Shown piece by piece: positions 34,450-43,353 of a stretch of 64,000 nucleotides of DNA. The stretch is from Vampirovibrionales bacterium (GTDB lineage: Bacteria > Cyanobacteriota > Vampirovibrionia > Vampirovibrionales > Vampirovibrionaceae), in the NCBI GenBank assembly GCA_016712355.1, contig JADJRF010000005.1, positions 2,170,001 through 2,234,000 on the forward strand, written 5' to 3'. The first letter of the stretch is position 1, and each line of letters opens with the position of its first letter. The translations under genes and the position numbers were made by a program. The notes under the pieces were generated by a model. That model was not told where the DNA came from and searched no databases. It saw only the letters and a list, made by a program, of their open reading frames with translations.

Positions 34450-34950
34450 ATGCCTGACTCTGATTCCCCCGATCCCTCTTTTGAGGCCGCTAACGCATTC
34501 TCGTTTTCGTCGGACAATGACGAGGACGGCGACTCGTATGCCTATTTCTTCACACTGGAAGAAGCGGCCCTGCTGGCGCGTGAATTGTCAGGGGTTTTTG
34601 AACAGGCGCATGACGAGTTGAGCCGCCTGCAAGACGACGTCATCCTTTATAAGCGCATTCATCTGGCCAAACGACGCGAGCCGCTTGGCACCAACGGCGA
34701 CGAACTGGACGTGCTACAAGAAAAATGGACGCTTTATGAGGCGGCGTTTAACCGGTGGAATGCCTACTTCGCGGAACGGCATATCCTGCTGCGCGATATC
34801 GGTCGCGGGTTGGTGGATTTTCCGTATCGGGCCCAGGACGGCTCGGTGTATTTACTTTGCTGGCGTCTGGGCGAAGACGGCGTTCTGTCGTTCCATGGTC
34901 CCGACGAAGGATTTATGGGAAGAAAGCCTATTACGCTTCTCCCTGATTAG
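34450..34950 (+). CDS. DUF2203-type protein
   Basis: 166 residues. An acidic N-terminal tail precedes FFTLEEAALLARELSGVFEQ and helical segments. The family ending follows: IGRGLVDFPYRAQDGSVYLL, then WRLGEDGVLSFHGPDEGFMG, with 'WRLGE..i..wH..deGf.GR.P'. DUF2203 proteins are cytoplasmic and of unknown role; the conserved His/Asp/Glu may bind a metal. It starts after the phage terminator and before gltX, so it is the first host gene on the right side. A start codon CTG/ATG choice at 34450 is reasonable. Confidence 0.75.
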   Translation: MPDSDSPDPSFEAANAFSFSSDNDEDGDSYAYFFTLEEAALLARELSGVFEQAHDELSRLQDDVILYKRIHLAKRREPLGTNGDELDVLQEKWTLYEAAFNRWNAYFAERHILLRDIGRGLVDFPYRAQDGSVYLLCWRLGEDGVLSFHGPDEGFMGRKPITLLPD

Positions 34951-35398
34951 AAAATCCCCCTAAAAAAAATCCCCTTTGCAGGGGACATCACAACATCTCT
35001 GTCTCTCTCTGTTGAAGCTGGGGCAACACGCGCCGAAACGGACAGCGGTTGCTAAAAAATCCTATATTGATTGCTCTCTGCTCGAACTGTAAACGCAACG
35101 ATCCAATAACGGCTCCCCGATACGGGAGTGATAATCTTATTTTAATAAAAACAAATAAAGTGTTAAAATTGCGCTCCTGATCTGAAAAGCGCTTAAAAAG
35201 ATACGCTTGTTGACAATAACCCGAGTACAGCTTGGGACGCTGCGTTGAGGCGCTCCACCGGCCGTCATTCTTATCCTCGGAGGATATCACGCCCAGGCGC
35301 CCGGAGCCGTCTTATTCTCTTAGCGCAAAAACCTGGATTCACCCTCCGAATCATTCTCGTTATACTGGGGGACGTCATCCTCAATCTGGAGCCTCGTG
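34951..35398. other. 448-bp A/T-rich gap before gltX
   Basis: It holds a hairpin CCCCTTTGCAGGGG near 34971-34984 (possible terminator or attenuator of the DUF2203 gene), a short CTCCC/GGGAG hairpin near 35113-35128 and an A/T-rich run. The gltX promoter is near 35338-35366. The only long frame, minus strand 34988-35290, has weak support and was not called. Confidence 0.5.
35338..35366 (+). promoter_or_regulatory. Likely gltX promoter
   Basis: TTCACC (35338-35343), 17-bp spacer, TATACT (35361-35366), about 33 bp before the start codon. The -35 is poor and the -10 good. Confidence 0.45.
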
Positions 35399-36880
35399 AT
35401 GAGTGAAGTCCGCGTGCGAATCGCCCCTAGTCCGACTGGAAACCTTCACGTAGGAACCGCCCGAACGGCGCTGTTTAACTGGCTTTTCGCCAAGCGGCAC
35501 GGGGGAACGTTTATTCTGAGGGTAGAAGACACCGACCTGCAACGATCAGAAGAACGCTACACCCAGAATATCTTCGACAGCTTACGCGCACTCGGCATCG
35601 ACTGGAACGAAGGGCCCGACGTTGGCGGCCCATTTGCGCCCTATACGCAGATGGAACGCCTCAGCCTCTATCAAGAGTTTGCGCAAAAGCTGCTGGCTGC
35701 GGGCGAAGCCTATTACAGCTATGAAACCGAAGCCGAATTGGAAGCCCAGCGCGACGCCGCCAAAGCCAACGGAAAGCCCTATGCTTACCGCCGCCCCTCA
35801 GCGGAAGTTCTGGCGGCTCAACAGGCGGACGCTTCGCGCACCAAGACCTTAAGACTCGCTGTTCCTGAGAATCGCGGAAATATCATCGTAAAGGACGCTA
35901 TTCGAGGCGATGTATCATTTGATTCCTCGTTGATTGGCGACTTCGTCTTGATGAAATCCACCGGGTCGCCGACGTATAACTTTGCGGTGGTGGTGGATGA
36001 CGCGCTGATGAAGATCACGCACATCATTCGCGGGGAAGATCATCTCTCCAACACGCCGCGTCAAGCCCTTCTCTATGAAGCGTTCGCAAGACTCGGGCTT
36101 ACGTCTGCCGAGCTGCCGGTTTTTGCCCATGTCGGGATGATATTGGCCCCTGATCGCTCCAAGCTGTCCAAGCGCCATGGCGCAACAGCGGTATCGGATT
36201 ATATTCAGCAAGGCTATTTGCCAGAAGCCTTCTGCAATTTCCTCTCGCTCCTAGGGTGGTCGCCCCCGGATGGAGAAGAAATCGCCAGCTTGACGCGTTT
36301 TGCCGAACATTTCGACTTGACTCGCATCGCTCACAGCCCCGCCGTCTTTGAGATGGACAAACTCAACTGGCTTAACAAACACTACATACGCGAATTGCCC
36401 ATCGAAGATTTTGCCAGGCTCGCACAGCCTTATTTACAGGATTATGACCTGAGCGAGTACTCTCACGAACACCTGCTCCTGATGCTCGACGCGGTTCGAG
36501 AACCTCTGACCACGCTGGCCGACGTCAAAGCGGCCACGTCGTATTTCTTTGGCGCCGGCGTCACGCTGGATGCTCAGGTGGTCGGCGAAACGTTAATGAG
36601 TGATGAAGCCTCCACCGTCCTGGGAGCATTTGCTTTGCAGTTTCGAGAAAACGTGAGTTTCATCTCGCCGCAAGCGCTCTCCGATGGGCTCAAGGAGCTG
36701 ATCCAGTCTCTGAAGCCGCTAAAGGCCAAGGCGATTCTGTGGCCGATTCGCGCGGCCCTCACCGGTCGGGTTCATGGCGCGGATTTAGGGAAAACGCTGT
36801 ACCTGTTGGGGCGCGAAAAAGTATTGCTACGGCTCGACAGCGCCCTACGCCTGATAGCACGCCCCCCCGTTTCTTCCTGA
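35399..36880 (+). CDS. gltX: Glutamyl-tRNA synthetase
   Basis: 493 residues. It attaches Glu to tRNA-Glu. Class I signatures: VRIAPSPTGNLHVGTARTAL (HIGH-like HVGT), FILRVEDTDLQRS, and LSKRHGATAVSDY (the KMSKS-type loop). The anticodon-binding C-terminal part is complete. Whether it also charges tRNA-Gln for the amidotransferase route cannot be seen from sequence. ATG 35399 is preceded by GTG 35396, and 'ctggag' serves as ribosome site. A single gene, convergent with the comEA-like gene. Confidence 0.95.
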   Translation: MSEVRVRIAPSPTGNLHVGTARTALFNWLFAKRHGGTFILRVEDTDLQRSEERYTQNIFDSLRALGIDWNEGPDVGGPFAPYTQMERLSLYQEFAQKLLAAGEAYYSYETEAELEAQRDAAKANGKPYAYRRPSAEVLAAQQADASRTKTLRLAVPENRGNIIVKDAIRGDVSFDSSLIGDFVLMKSTGSPTYNFAVVVDDALMKITHIIRGEDHLSNTPRQALLYEAFARLGLTSAELPVFAHVGMILAPDRSKLSKRHGATAVSDYIQQGYLPEAFCNFLSLLGWSPPDGEEIASLTRFAEHFDLTRIAHSPAVFEMDKLNWLNKHYIRELPIEDFARLAQPYLQDYDLSEYSHEHLLLMLDAVREPLTTLADVKAATSYFFGAGVTLDAQVVGETLMSDEASTVLGAFALQFRENVSFISPQALSDGLKELIQSLKPLKAKAILWPIRAALTGRVHGADLGKTLYLLGREKVLLRLDSALRLIARPPVSS

Positions 36881-36902
36881 CATCTCGTCGCGCTAGCGCC
36901 GC

Positions 36903-37535
36903 CTACAGAAATACCCACGGACGGATTTTGGCAAGCTTTTTAGCGCCAATACCTTCAACGTTCAGAAGTTCGTCGATCGTTTGAAACGCGCGATGCGATT
37001 GCCGATACACGAGAATCCGCTGGGCGAGTTTGGGCCCGACACCGGGCAGGGTTTGCAATTGAGCCAGCGTACAACGATTGAGGGGCAGCGGGCGGAGCGT
37101 TTTTTCAGGGCCCGCCGGACGATGCGCGCGGCGCCGGAGCGGCACGGAGCGTTCAGCAGCGCGAACAGTGGACAGCGCGCCAGAAGACGCTACGGTAACG
37201 TCTGAAGAAAAGTCGACGCCTTCTCTTGAGGCGACTGTTGCCAGTGGCGATACATCTGTGACCTGTGGGGGCGGCGCAGGAGCTATCGTCGCGGCAGGGA
37301 GAACGAACGCGCGATTCGACAGCGTTTGCCACGATTGCGGCGGTAATCCCCACGCAACGCGTCCGCCGGAGAGCGGCATCATCAGAAAGCCAAGCAACGC
37401 GATCAAAAAAGCCGACGCCAGGAGAAGGACGATCCTGTCCAAACGCCAAAAAGGTCGCCTGACTTTTTCGGGCGGCGTTATATACGCCAACCAGGGCTGG
37501 GCCTGCTCCAACTCTCTTTGCGCAAACGACCGCAT
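36903..37535 (-). CDS. comEA: ComEA-like helix-hairpin-helix protein, membrane-anchored
   Basis: 210 residues. A single membrane helix near residues 32-54 (IVLLLASAFLIALLGFLMMP) is followed by a long linker and a C-terminal helix-hairpin-helix pair with LQTLPGVGPKLAQRILVYRQ and LLNVEGIGAKKLAKIRPWVF. This is the layout of ComEA, the periplasmic DNA receptor of natural transformation, which pulls in incoming double-stranded DNA. The prepilin at 18098 could belong to the same machinery. The linker is more Ala/Pro-rich than usual. It is downstream of leuA by 20 bp, probably one transcript. Confidence 0.8.
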   Translation of the reverse strand: MRSFAQRELEQAQPWLAYITPPEKVRRPFWRLDRIVLLLASAFLIALLGFLMMPLSGGRVAWGLPPQSWQTLSNRAFVLPAATIAPAPPPQVTDVSPLATVASREGVDFSSDVTVASSGALSTVRAAERSVPLRRRAHRPAGPEKTLRPLPLNRCTLAQLQTLPGVGPKLAQRILVYRQSHRAFQTIDELLNVEGIGAKKLAKIRPWVFL

Positions 37536-37555
37536 GGGACGCTCCCCGACGGAAT

Positions 37556-38752
37556 TCAGGCGGTTTTGGCCTGCACTTGTTCAAAGAGCAGGCGCAGATC
37601 GTCGTCCTCGACCCGCTTTTTCTCGTCCGCCAGATGCTTGAAGGCCTCAAACAAGGCGATCATCTGGTCATCATCGGGCTGAATCCCAATACCGCGCAGA
37701 CGCGTTTTGACAGCAGCGCGACCCGACCGCGGACCCAGCGGCAATTTGGAACCGCTCAGCCCAATCCACTCCGGGCACATGATTTCATAGGTATCGCGCC
37801 CCTTCAGAAAACCATCCTGGTGGATGCCCGACTCGTGGGCGAAGGCATTGCCCCCGACCACAGCCTTGTTGGGTTGCACGGCCATGCTGGTTAAATCCGA
37901 TACCATCTGGCTGGTTTCAAAGAGGTATTGGGTTTCGACGTTGCTGTACAGGCCTTCAAAATAAGCGGGGCGAACTTTCATAATCATGACGACTTCTTCG
38001 AGCGCTGCGTTTCCGGCGCGTTCACCGATACCGTTAATCGTGCATTCCACCTGACGGGCGCCATTCTGGACGCCAGCCACGCTGTTGGCGACCGCCAGCC
38101 CTAAGTCGTTATGGCAATGAACCGAGACAATCGCCTGATCGATATTCGGCACGTTGGTCATAATGCCCTTGATGAGGCGGCCAAACTCGTCGGGAATCGT
38201 ATACCCCACCGTGTCGGGAATATTGACGACTTTGGCGCCTGCGTCGATCACGCTTTCAATGACCTTGTACAGAAAGTAATGATCCGTGCGACCGGCATCC
38301 TCGGCGGAAAATTCGACTTCTGGGCATTTGGAAACAGCGAGTTTTACCATGTCGACGGCAATATTCAGGACTTCTTCGCGCGTTTTACGGAATTTCGCCT
38401 GAATATGAATATCACTGGTAGCGATGAACGTATGAATTCGCGGCTTTCTGGCGACTTTCACCGCATCCCAGGCGGCTTCGATATCGCCGGGCATCGCGCG
38501 GGCCAACGCCGCCACAGAAGGCCCTTCTATCTCGGCGGCGATTTGTCGCACGGAGTCAAAATCGCCGGGACTGCTGAAGGGGAAGCCCGCTTCAATCACA
38601 TCGACTTTAATTTTCGCCAGTTGCCGTGCGATTTGCAGCTTCTCGGCGTGCTTGAGCGCCGCTCCGGCGGACTGTTCGCCGTCACGCAGGGTCGTGTCAA
38701 AAATGTGCACATGGTTTTCAGGCAGCGGCGGACGGGAATCGGCTGGCGTCAT
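37556..38752 (-). CDS. leuA: 2-isopropylmalate synthase-type enzyme lacking the regulatory domain
   Basis: 398 residues. It condenses acetyl-CoA with 2-ketoisovalerate for leucine synthesis. HMGL-like barrel motifs: HIFDTTLRDGEQSAG, VIEAGFPFSSPGDF, EFSAEDAGRTD, VVNIPDTVGYTIPDEFG, VSVHCHNDLGLAVANS and INGIGERAGNAALEEVVM, then the start of the linker region, FAHESGIHQDGFLKGRDTYE. Full-length LeuA has about 510-560 residues, with a C-terminal leucine-binding domain. Here the protein ends after a short helical segment, so feedback inhibition by leucine may be missing. A homocitrate or citramalate synthase role cannot be ruled out. Confidence 0.85.
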   Translation of the reverse strand: MTPADSRPPLPENHVHIFDTTLRDGEQSAGAALKHAEKLQIARQLAKIKVDVIEAGFPFSSPGDFDSVRQIAAEIEGPSVAALARAMPGDIEAAWDAVKVARKPRIHTFIATSDIHIQAKFRKTREEVLNIAVDMVKLAVSKCPEVEFSAEDAGRTDHYFLYKVIESVIDAGAKVVNIPDTVGYTIPDEFGRLIKGIMTNVPNIDQAIVSVHCHNDLGLAVANSVAGVQNGARQVECTINGIGERAGNAALEEVVMIMKVRPAYFEGLYSNVETQYLFETSQMVSDLTSMAVQPNKAVVGGNAFAHESGIHQDGFLKGRDTYEIMCPEWIGLSGSKLPLGPRSGRAAVKTRLRGIGIQPDDDQMIALFEAFKHLADEKKRVEDDDLRLLFEQVQAKTA

Positions 38753-39320
38753 ATTAAAGAATCACCCTCTTGGCGCAATGGGGACATGAACTCGCATTTT
38801 ACCGTCGATGGGTCATCAAAGCTACCTGCGCCGTCCAAGCGCTTCAAATTGGAGGCGTCAACGCGCGTATGCGCCCTATTTTTGTATGGATAAGACCTGA
38901 ACGCCGCCATTAACTTTTATCCAGAAGACAGGCAGCTAAAAACCAAGCCCACAGCTTGTTTTATCTCAAGCCCGCCAGAGGATTTACAAGATTTAACCTT
39001 TAAATCGCGTAACGATTATAGCGGCAAGGCGCAAGGACGGGGTAGAATCTCGGCGAACCCAAGAGGCAGGACGGTCGGCTCCGGGCCGTTTTTTCAGCAT
39101 CTTTTCACCCCCCAAAACTTTTTCGCTGACAGGGAGATTTTACGCGAGAGACGGCCGTAACGCCGAATAAGCGCATCCGGCGAGATGGATGGAGAGAATC
39201 CGCCAATTCCAGGCCTATTCGCCACTCAACACCCAACGTTTACCGATAGACAGCTCATTGGGCTCATTCTAGAGAGAAGCCCACACGAATGGCGACAACG
39301 CCGGGAGGAGTTTACCGTTC
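38753..39320. other. 568-bp divergent gap between leuA and minC
   Basis: No gene is recognised. A GC-rich segment around 39072-39096 (ACGG...CCGT followed by TTTTTT) could be a short hairpin terminator, and TAGAAT near 39050 could be a -10. The right end carries the minC ribosome site 'gggaggag'. Confidence 0.4.
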
Positions 39321-40265
39321 ATGGTTCGCACCAAGGATAGAGAGCGCTCCATCCAGTTGCTGGACATTTCCGCTGCGGCAACTTCTCCGCAAGCGTTACG
39401 CTTGCTGGAATCGGCGCTCGAAAATGAAGCTTTCTCAGCCGAGGGCGAAGCCGCGCGCGTAGAACTTCAAATTGGCGATCTGCTCCTGTCGACTCGCGCA
39501 TTGGGCAAAATGAGCGATTTGATTCATGCGCGAAACGCCCGCCTTGAAACCATTTACGCAGAACTTCCGCAAACGCAGCAATCGGCGCTGGGACTCGGCT
39601 ATTTTGTACGAGAAAAGCCGCCTGCGCGCCCATCGGAATCTCGCCCCAGCGGCCGACCGCGACGAGCCGGCGAGGCCACGGAAACAGCCGTCTCAACAGA
39701 GACAGACCCCATCGCTGAGACAACATTGCAAGAAGCCATCGGGCTCGCGCCGTCTTCCGCCAAGGCTGCGCGCAAAAGCGCCAGGAAGTCGGACGCGTCT
39801 GCCGCGCCGGAGGTAATGGAATTACCAGCGCCGCAGGTTTCAGAAGTCTCATCGGTTTCCGCGCGTCCTTCCGCTGCCGCAAAACCCCGACGCGTCGCTG
39901 ATATGGGCGCAACGCTCTATCGCGCGGGCTCATTACGTTCTGGCCAGACGGTTCATTATCCGGGCAATGTGATTATTCTCGGAGACGTTCATAGCGGCAG
40001 CGAAGTCGTCGCAGACGGCAGCATCGTCGTTTGGGGCGAGCTGCGCGGCATCGCCCATGCGGGTGCCGCTGGCGATCGCGGCTGCGAGATCCGCGCTTTG
40101 AGGATTTCAGCCATTCAGTTGCGCATTGCCGATGTGATTGCGCGTCGCCCGGATCGAATGTACTATCACAAGCCGCGTCCCACAGAAGCGGGGACGGTCA
40201 CGCCGGAGCGCGCCGCCGTTTCCGACGGAGAAATCCAGATTTTCCTTGATGTGGTTGGAAAATGA
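39321..40265 (+). CDS. minC: Septum site-determining protein MinC
   Basis: 314 residues. The N-terminal domain (about 1-95) is diverged. A long Ala/Pro/Ser/Glu-rich linker is followed by the conserved C-terminal beta-helix domain: TLYRAGSLRSGQTVHYPGNV, ILGDVHSGSEVVADGSIVVW, GELRGIAHAGAAGDRGCEIR and SAIQLRIADVIARRP. It inhibits FtsZ ring formation and is placed at the membrane by MinD. E. coli MinC has 231 residues; the extra length is the linker. ATG 39321 has 'gggaggag' upstream. It overlaps minD by ATGA. Confidence 0.9.
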   Translation: MVRTKDRERSIQLLDISAAATSPQALRLLESALENEAFSAEGEAARVELQIGDLLLSTRALGKMSDLIHARNARLETIYAELPQTQQSALGLGYFVREKPPARPSESRPSGRPRRAGEATETAVSTETDPIAETTLQEAIGLAPSSAKAARKSARKSDASAAPEVMELPAPQVSEVSSVSARPSAAAKPRRVADMGATLYRAGSLRSGQTVHYPGNVIILGDVHSGSEVVADGSIVVWGELRGIAHAGAAGDRGCEIRALRISAIQLRIADVIARRPDRMYYHKPRPTEAGTVTPERAAVSDGEIQIFLDVVGK

Positions 40266-41116
40266 GGTTCCCCACGCCCATGACGAATCAATCCACTTCC
40301 CCTGCGAAAGAAGGACGCGTCATCGTCGTCACTTCCGGCAAAGGTGGCGTCGGCAAGACCACCGCGTCCGCCAACGTCGGCGCCGGACTGGCGAAAATGG
40401 GCTATAAAGTCGCCCTGATTGACACCGATATCGGCCTGCGCAACCTCGATATTTTGATGGGGCTTGAAAATCGCATCGTCTACAACTTAATTGACGTAGT
40501 AGAAGGCCGATGCAAACTGAATCAGGCATTGGTAAAAGACAAACGCCTGCCCAATCTTTCTTTGCTTCCCGCCGCTCAGACGCGCGACAAGTCGGCGTTG
40601 ACCGAGCCTCAAATGCTCGAAGTCTGCGAACAACTCAAACGCGAAGTCGATTTTATCCTGATCGACAGTCCCGCCGGCATTGAGCAAGGCTTCCAGAACG
40701 CGGTGGTCGCCGCCCGCGAAGCGATTGTCGTCTGTACGCCAGAAATGTCCTCGGTGCGCGACGCTGACCGTATTATCGGCCTTCTGGAAACCCGCGAAGA
40801 AATTACCAACTACAAACTGGTGATCAATCGCGTACGTCCGGGCATGATTCGTTCTAACGATATGATGGATATCGACGACGTGCTGGAGATTCTCTCCATC
40901 CGTCTGCTGGGCGTGGTGCCTGAAGACGCTGATATCATCATCAGTACCAACAAAGGCGAACCTATCGCACTGGTAGAAGAGTCGTTGGCGGGGCAGGCTT
41001 ATCGCAACATCGCCCGACGCATCAGTGGCGAAGACGTGCCGTTTCTGGATTTAGATGCGCCGACTTCATTGATGGACCGCTTAAAAGGGTTCTTTAGAAA
41101 GGCGAAAACCGCCTAA
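40262..41116 (+). CDS. minD: Septum site-determining ATPase MinD
   Basis: 284 residues. The deviant Walker A is SGKGGVGKTTASANVGAG, followed by ALIDTDIGLRNLDILMGLEN (Walker A' region) and FILIDSPAGIEQGFQNAVVA. A C-terminal amphipathic membrane-targeting helix (SLMDRLKGFFRKAK) is present. It carries MinC to the membrane and oscillates with MinE. The first residues (MRFPTPMTNQSTSPAKEGR) are a small N-terminal extension. Start by ATGA overlap with minC. It is followed by minE with an 'aaggag' site 50 bp on. Confidence 0.97.
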   Translation: MRFPTPMTNQSTSPAKEGRVIVVTSGKGGVGKTTASANVGAGLAKMGYKVALIDTDIGLRNLDILMGLENRIVYNLIDVVEGRCKLNQALVKDKRLPNLSLLPAAQTRDKSALTEPQMLEVCEQLKREVDFILIDSPAGIEQGFQNAVVAAREAIVVCTPEMSSVRDADRIIGLLETREEITNYKLVINRVRPGMIRSNDMMDIDDVLEILSIRLLGVVPEDADIIISTNKGEPIALVEESLAGQAYRNIARRISGEDVPFLDLDAPTSLMDRLKGFFRKAKTA

Positions 41117-41167
41117 TCGCCGCCTCCGGGCGTTCCTCTAACAGACGCAGACAAGGAGATTGCTACT

Positions 41168-41530
41168 GTGGGATGGTTGAGCAAACTGTTTAACCTCGAA
41201 CTTGCGACGGACGAGGCCCGCCGCGCCGGCAGCCCAACGCCGAGCGGCGCAGCTTCCAAGCACGACGCCTGTAACCGTCTCAAGCTGGTACTGATGCACG
41301 ACAGGACACGCCTTTCACCCGGCACGCTGGAAAAAATGCGCGATGAACTCGTCGAGGTAATTTCCCGTTACGTCGAGATCGACAAACAGGCGCTGGAACT
41401 GAATCTGGAGAGCGAATCCAATACCATTGCGCTGGTCGCAAATATCCCCATTCGCAGCCGCGACAGCGGCGACGACCAAACGCCCGGCTCCGGTCGTGGC
41501 GCGACGTCTCGTCGCACCCTTCGCGTATAG
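41168..41530 (+). CDS. minE: Cell division topological specificity factor MinE
   Basis: 120 residues from GTG 41168 with 'aaggag' upstream. It displaces MinD and sets up the pole-to-pole pattern. The N-terminal membrane helix is WLSKLFNL, the middle has NRLKLVLMHDRTRLSPGTLE, and KMRDELVEVISRYVEIDKQA continues into LNLESESNTIALVANIPI. E. coli MinE has 88 residues; here an insertion after the first helix (about 15 residues, DEARRAGSPTPSGAAS) and a C-terminal Gly/Arg/Ser tail extend it. A terminator follows. Confidence 0.93.
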   Translation: MGWLSKLFNLELATDEARRAGSPTPSGAASKHDACNRLKLVLMHDRTRLSPGTLEKMRDELVEVISRYVEIDKQALELNLESESNTIALVANIPIRSRDSGDDQTPGSGRGATSRRTLRV

Positions 41531-41562
41531 ATTTCATTAGCATTCGCCAACCGTTTTCAATG

Positions 41563-41597
41563 AAAGGCGCGCCGGAAATCACCGACGCGCCTTTTTT
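41563..41597 (+). terminator. Terminator of the min operon
   Basis: AAAGGCGCG (41563-41571) pairs with CGCGCCTTT (41586-41594), followed by TTTT. Confidence 0.85.
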
Positions 41598-41738
41598 TGT
41601 GCGCTTGTTTTCAGGGCCCAGATCTGCATGAGTCACAACGCCGAATACGCGCCATTGCGCCGGACGTGAACACCCCCTTTCGGGTAGAATAAACGCATGT
41701 AAGCGTCCGCACCCCCGACAGGAGTCAGCATCGTCTTG

Positions 41739-42149
41739 ATGAAACCGCTTTTACGACGCGCGTTTTATAGCGCATTGGCCGGGATTGTTCTCTCAATGAC
41801 CATTCTTGCGTCGACGTCTTCGGCGCTCGCCTGGCAGCCGTTTGATAAGGCGCGCCGCCTTCTGGCGCAAACCCAGCCATCCACAAAGGCCGTTCCTCCT
41901 GCCGCCGATCATATGGCGCGCGAATGCGATCCGATTCGTCAGAAGGTTGTCGCGCTGAATCAACATAAGGGACTGGTCCATTTTTTCTTTCGCCCCCGAA
42001 TTTCTTTTCTGAAAGGCAAGTATAAGCGCTGCGGCGATCGCTTCCGCGAAAAAGAATACGAGTACCTCAAGCGCGCTACCATTGAGATTCCAGATCCGCT
42101 ACCGCCTATGAATGCCGAACAAGCGCTCATAAAGGAGAAAGCCCGATGA
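41739..42149 (+). CDS. Exported small basic protein
   Basis: 136 residues. A Sec-type signal peptide is clear (MKPLLRRAFYSALAGIVLSM through STSSALAW). The mature part is basic, with a pair of Cys (ARECDPIRQ..KRCGDRF). Family not recognised. Its stop overlaps the next ATG (ATGA), so both are translated together. The start is ATG 41739 (TTG 41736 is not needed). A periplasmic role is inferred only from the signal. Confidence 0.6.
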   Translation: MKPLLRRAFYSALAGIVLSMTILASTSSALAWQPFDKARRLLAQTQPSTKAVPPAADHMARECDPIRQKVVALNQHKGLVHFFFRPRISFLKGKYKRCGDRFREKEYEYLKRATIEIPDPLPPMNAEQALIKEKAR

Positions 42150-42535
42150 ACAACATCGTTTTTTGGGTGGTTTTGGCCCTCGCCCTTGTTGGATTTTCGC
42201 TCTGGGCGGTGCATGCGGCGTATGGGCCCATCTGGCTGGCAATTGTATGCGTCAGCGGAATTGCGCTTGCCGTTATCACCCTTGAAGCGCTGGCGATTGC
42301 CGCCTTGTGGCGCGCTCGCGCCAAGGTTCGGGGAGCCCGCATAAAGGCCGCCTCTCTGCGCTTGCGGGTCCCCCATATGGTGGCTCAGGCCAATAAGGGG
42401 TTACAACGCGTAGTTCAAGGTCTGGACAGCGCTGACAGCCTCTGGAAAATGATGCTGGTTTTCGGCGGATGGCGTGGTTTTGTGGTTCGCCTGCTTTGGA
42501 AACGTCTTACGGCGGCCCCGAAGCCAAGCGCGTAA
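42146..42535 (+). CDS. Two-helix membrane protein coupled to the exported protein
   Basis: 129 residues. Two membrane helices are at about residues 4-26 (IVFWVVLALALVGFSLWAVH) and 31-53 (WLAIVCVSGIALAVITLEAL). A basic cytoplasmic-type segment follows (LWRARAKVRGARIKAASLRL), with a possible third short hydrophobic stretch (SLWKMMLVFGGWRGFVV). No family is recognised. The ATGA overlap with the previous gene suggests a functional pair. Its last 29 bases overlap the convergent hemD. Confidence 0.5.
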   Translation: MNNIVFWVVLALALVGFSLWAVHAAYGPIWLAIVCVSGIALAVITLEALAIAALWRARAKVRGARIKAASLRLRVPHMVAQANKGLQRVVQGLDSADSLWKMMLVFGGWRGFVVRLLWKRLTAAPKPSA

Positions 42536-43280
42536 GCCAAGCCGAGACCGCTTCGGCCAACCCTTTGAGCGTATGGGTTTTCGCGACAATGTCACAGCGT
42601 TCGTATCGCTGCAAGACGCGTCGCGCCGTCGCAGGCCCGATGGCTGCGAGAATCGCTTGCGGCGATAACGGCACGGCTTGCGATAGCGCATCGACGCAAG
42701 AAGGGCTCGTGAAGGCGATTAGATGCATGGGACTGTTCAGGATCGTCAGATCTGCATCCTCAAAGCCAGTCCGCGTGCGCGTTTCATAGACCGGCCACGG
42801 AAGTAGGGTATGGCCTGCAAGCGCCATCTCCTGGCGAATTTCGTCAGTCGATGACAGCGCACTGCAAGGCCACAGCAAACGAAGCGCTGGCGGGGCCGGG
42901 TACGCCGCCGAAAATTCCCGCGCCGCATCCAATGCCGAATAAGAACGCGGCATAAACGCAACCGTTCGCTGACGCGCACTCAACGCTTCCGCTGTGGCTG
43001 GGCCCACGGCTGCAAATTTCGCCGTACCGATGGCAGATAAAAAAGTTTCTGATGTTGAAGCGTCATCGCCCAACAGCGCATAAACGGCTTGCGCGCTCGT
43101 AAACAACACCCATTGAAAAGGGTCCGACGCCAACGGCGGATGGCAACGGGATGGCGCCAACGGCGTAATTTCAATCATCTGCACGCAGGCCACGGCCCAG
43201 TCTGGGGCGTCGAGCGCGTCGATAAACGCTTGCGCTTGAGCGCGCGGGCGTGTCACGAGAAGGGTTTTCATACGCGTCAT
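42507..43280 (-). CDS. hemD: Uroporphyrinogen-III synthase
   Basis: 257 residues. It cyclises hydroxymethylbilane with inversion of ring D for haem and cobalamin synthesis. The family is diverged in sequence. Recognisable parts: LVTRPRAQAQAFIDALDA, WVLFTSAQAVYALLG, KFAAVGPATAEAL, LLPWPVYETRTRTG, IAFTSPSCVDAL and ILAAIGPATARRVLQRY, typical of two repeated Rossmann-like halves. The start is ATG 43280 or 43271 with little ribosome-site support. It stands alone here, without hemC. Confidence 0.85.
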   Translation of the reverse strand: MTRMKTLLVTRPRAQAQAFIDALDAPDWAVACVQMIEITPLAPSRCHPPLASDPFQWVLFTSAQAVYALLGDDASTSETFLSAIGTAKFAAVGPATAEALSARQRTVAFMPRSYSALDAAREFSAAYPAPPALRLLWPCSALSSTDEIRQEMALAGHTLLPWPVYETRTRTGFEDADLTILNSPMHLIAFTSPSCVDALSQAVPLSPQAILAAIGPATARRVLQRYERCDIVAKTHTLKGLAEAVSAWLTRLASGPP

Positions 43281-43353
43281 CGTAATACAACCAGCGCGCC
43301 CCGCACGCCTTCGGATCGTCCGCGCGACCGGTCTGTGATAGAGTAATCGGGCA

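Noticed and set aside
34988..35290. Minus-strand 100-codon frame in the gap before gltX
   Set aside because: GTG start without a ribosome site, mixed third-position composition and no family features; the region is a promoter and leader.
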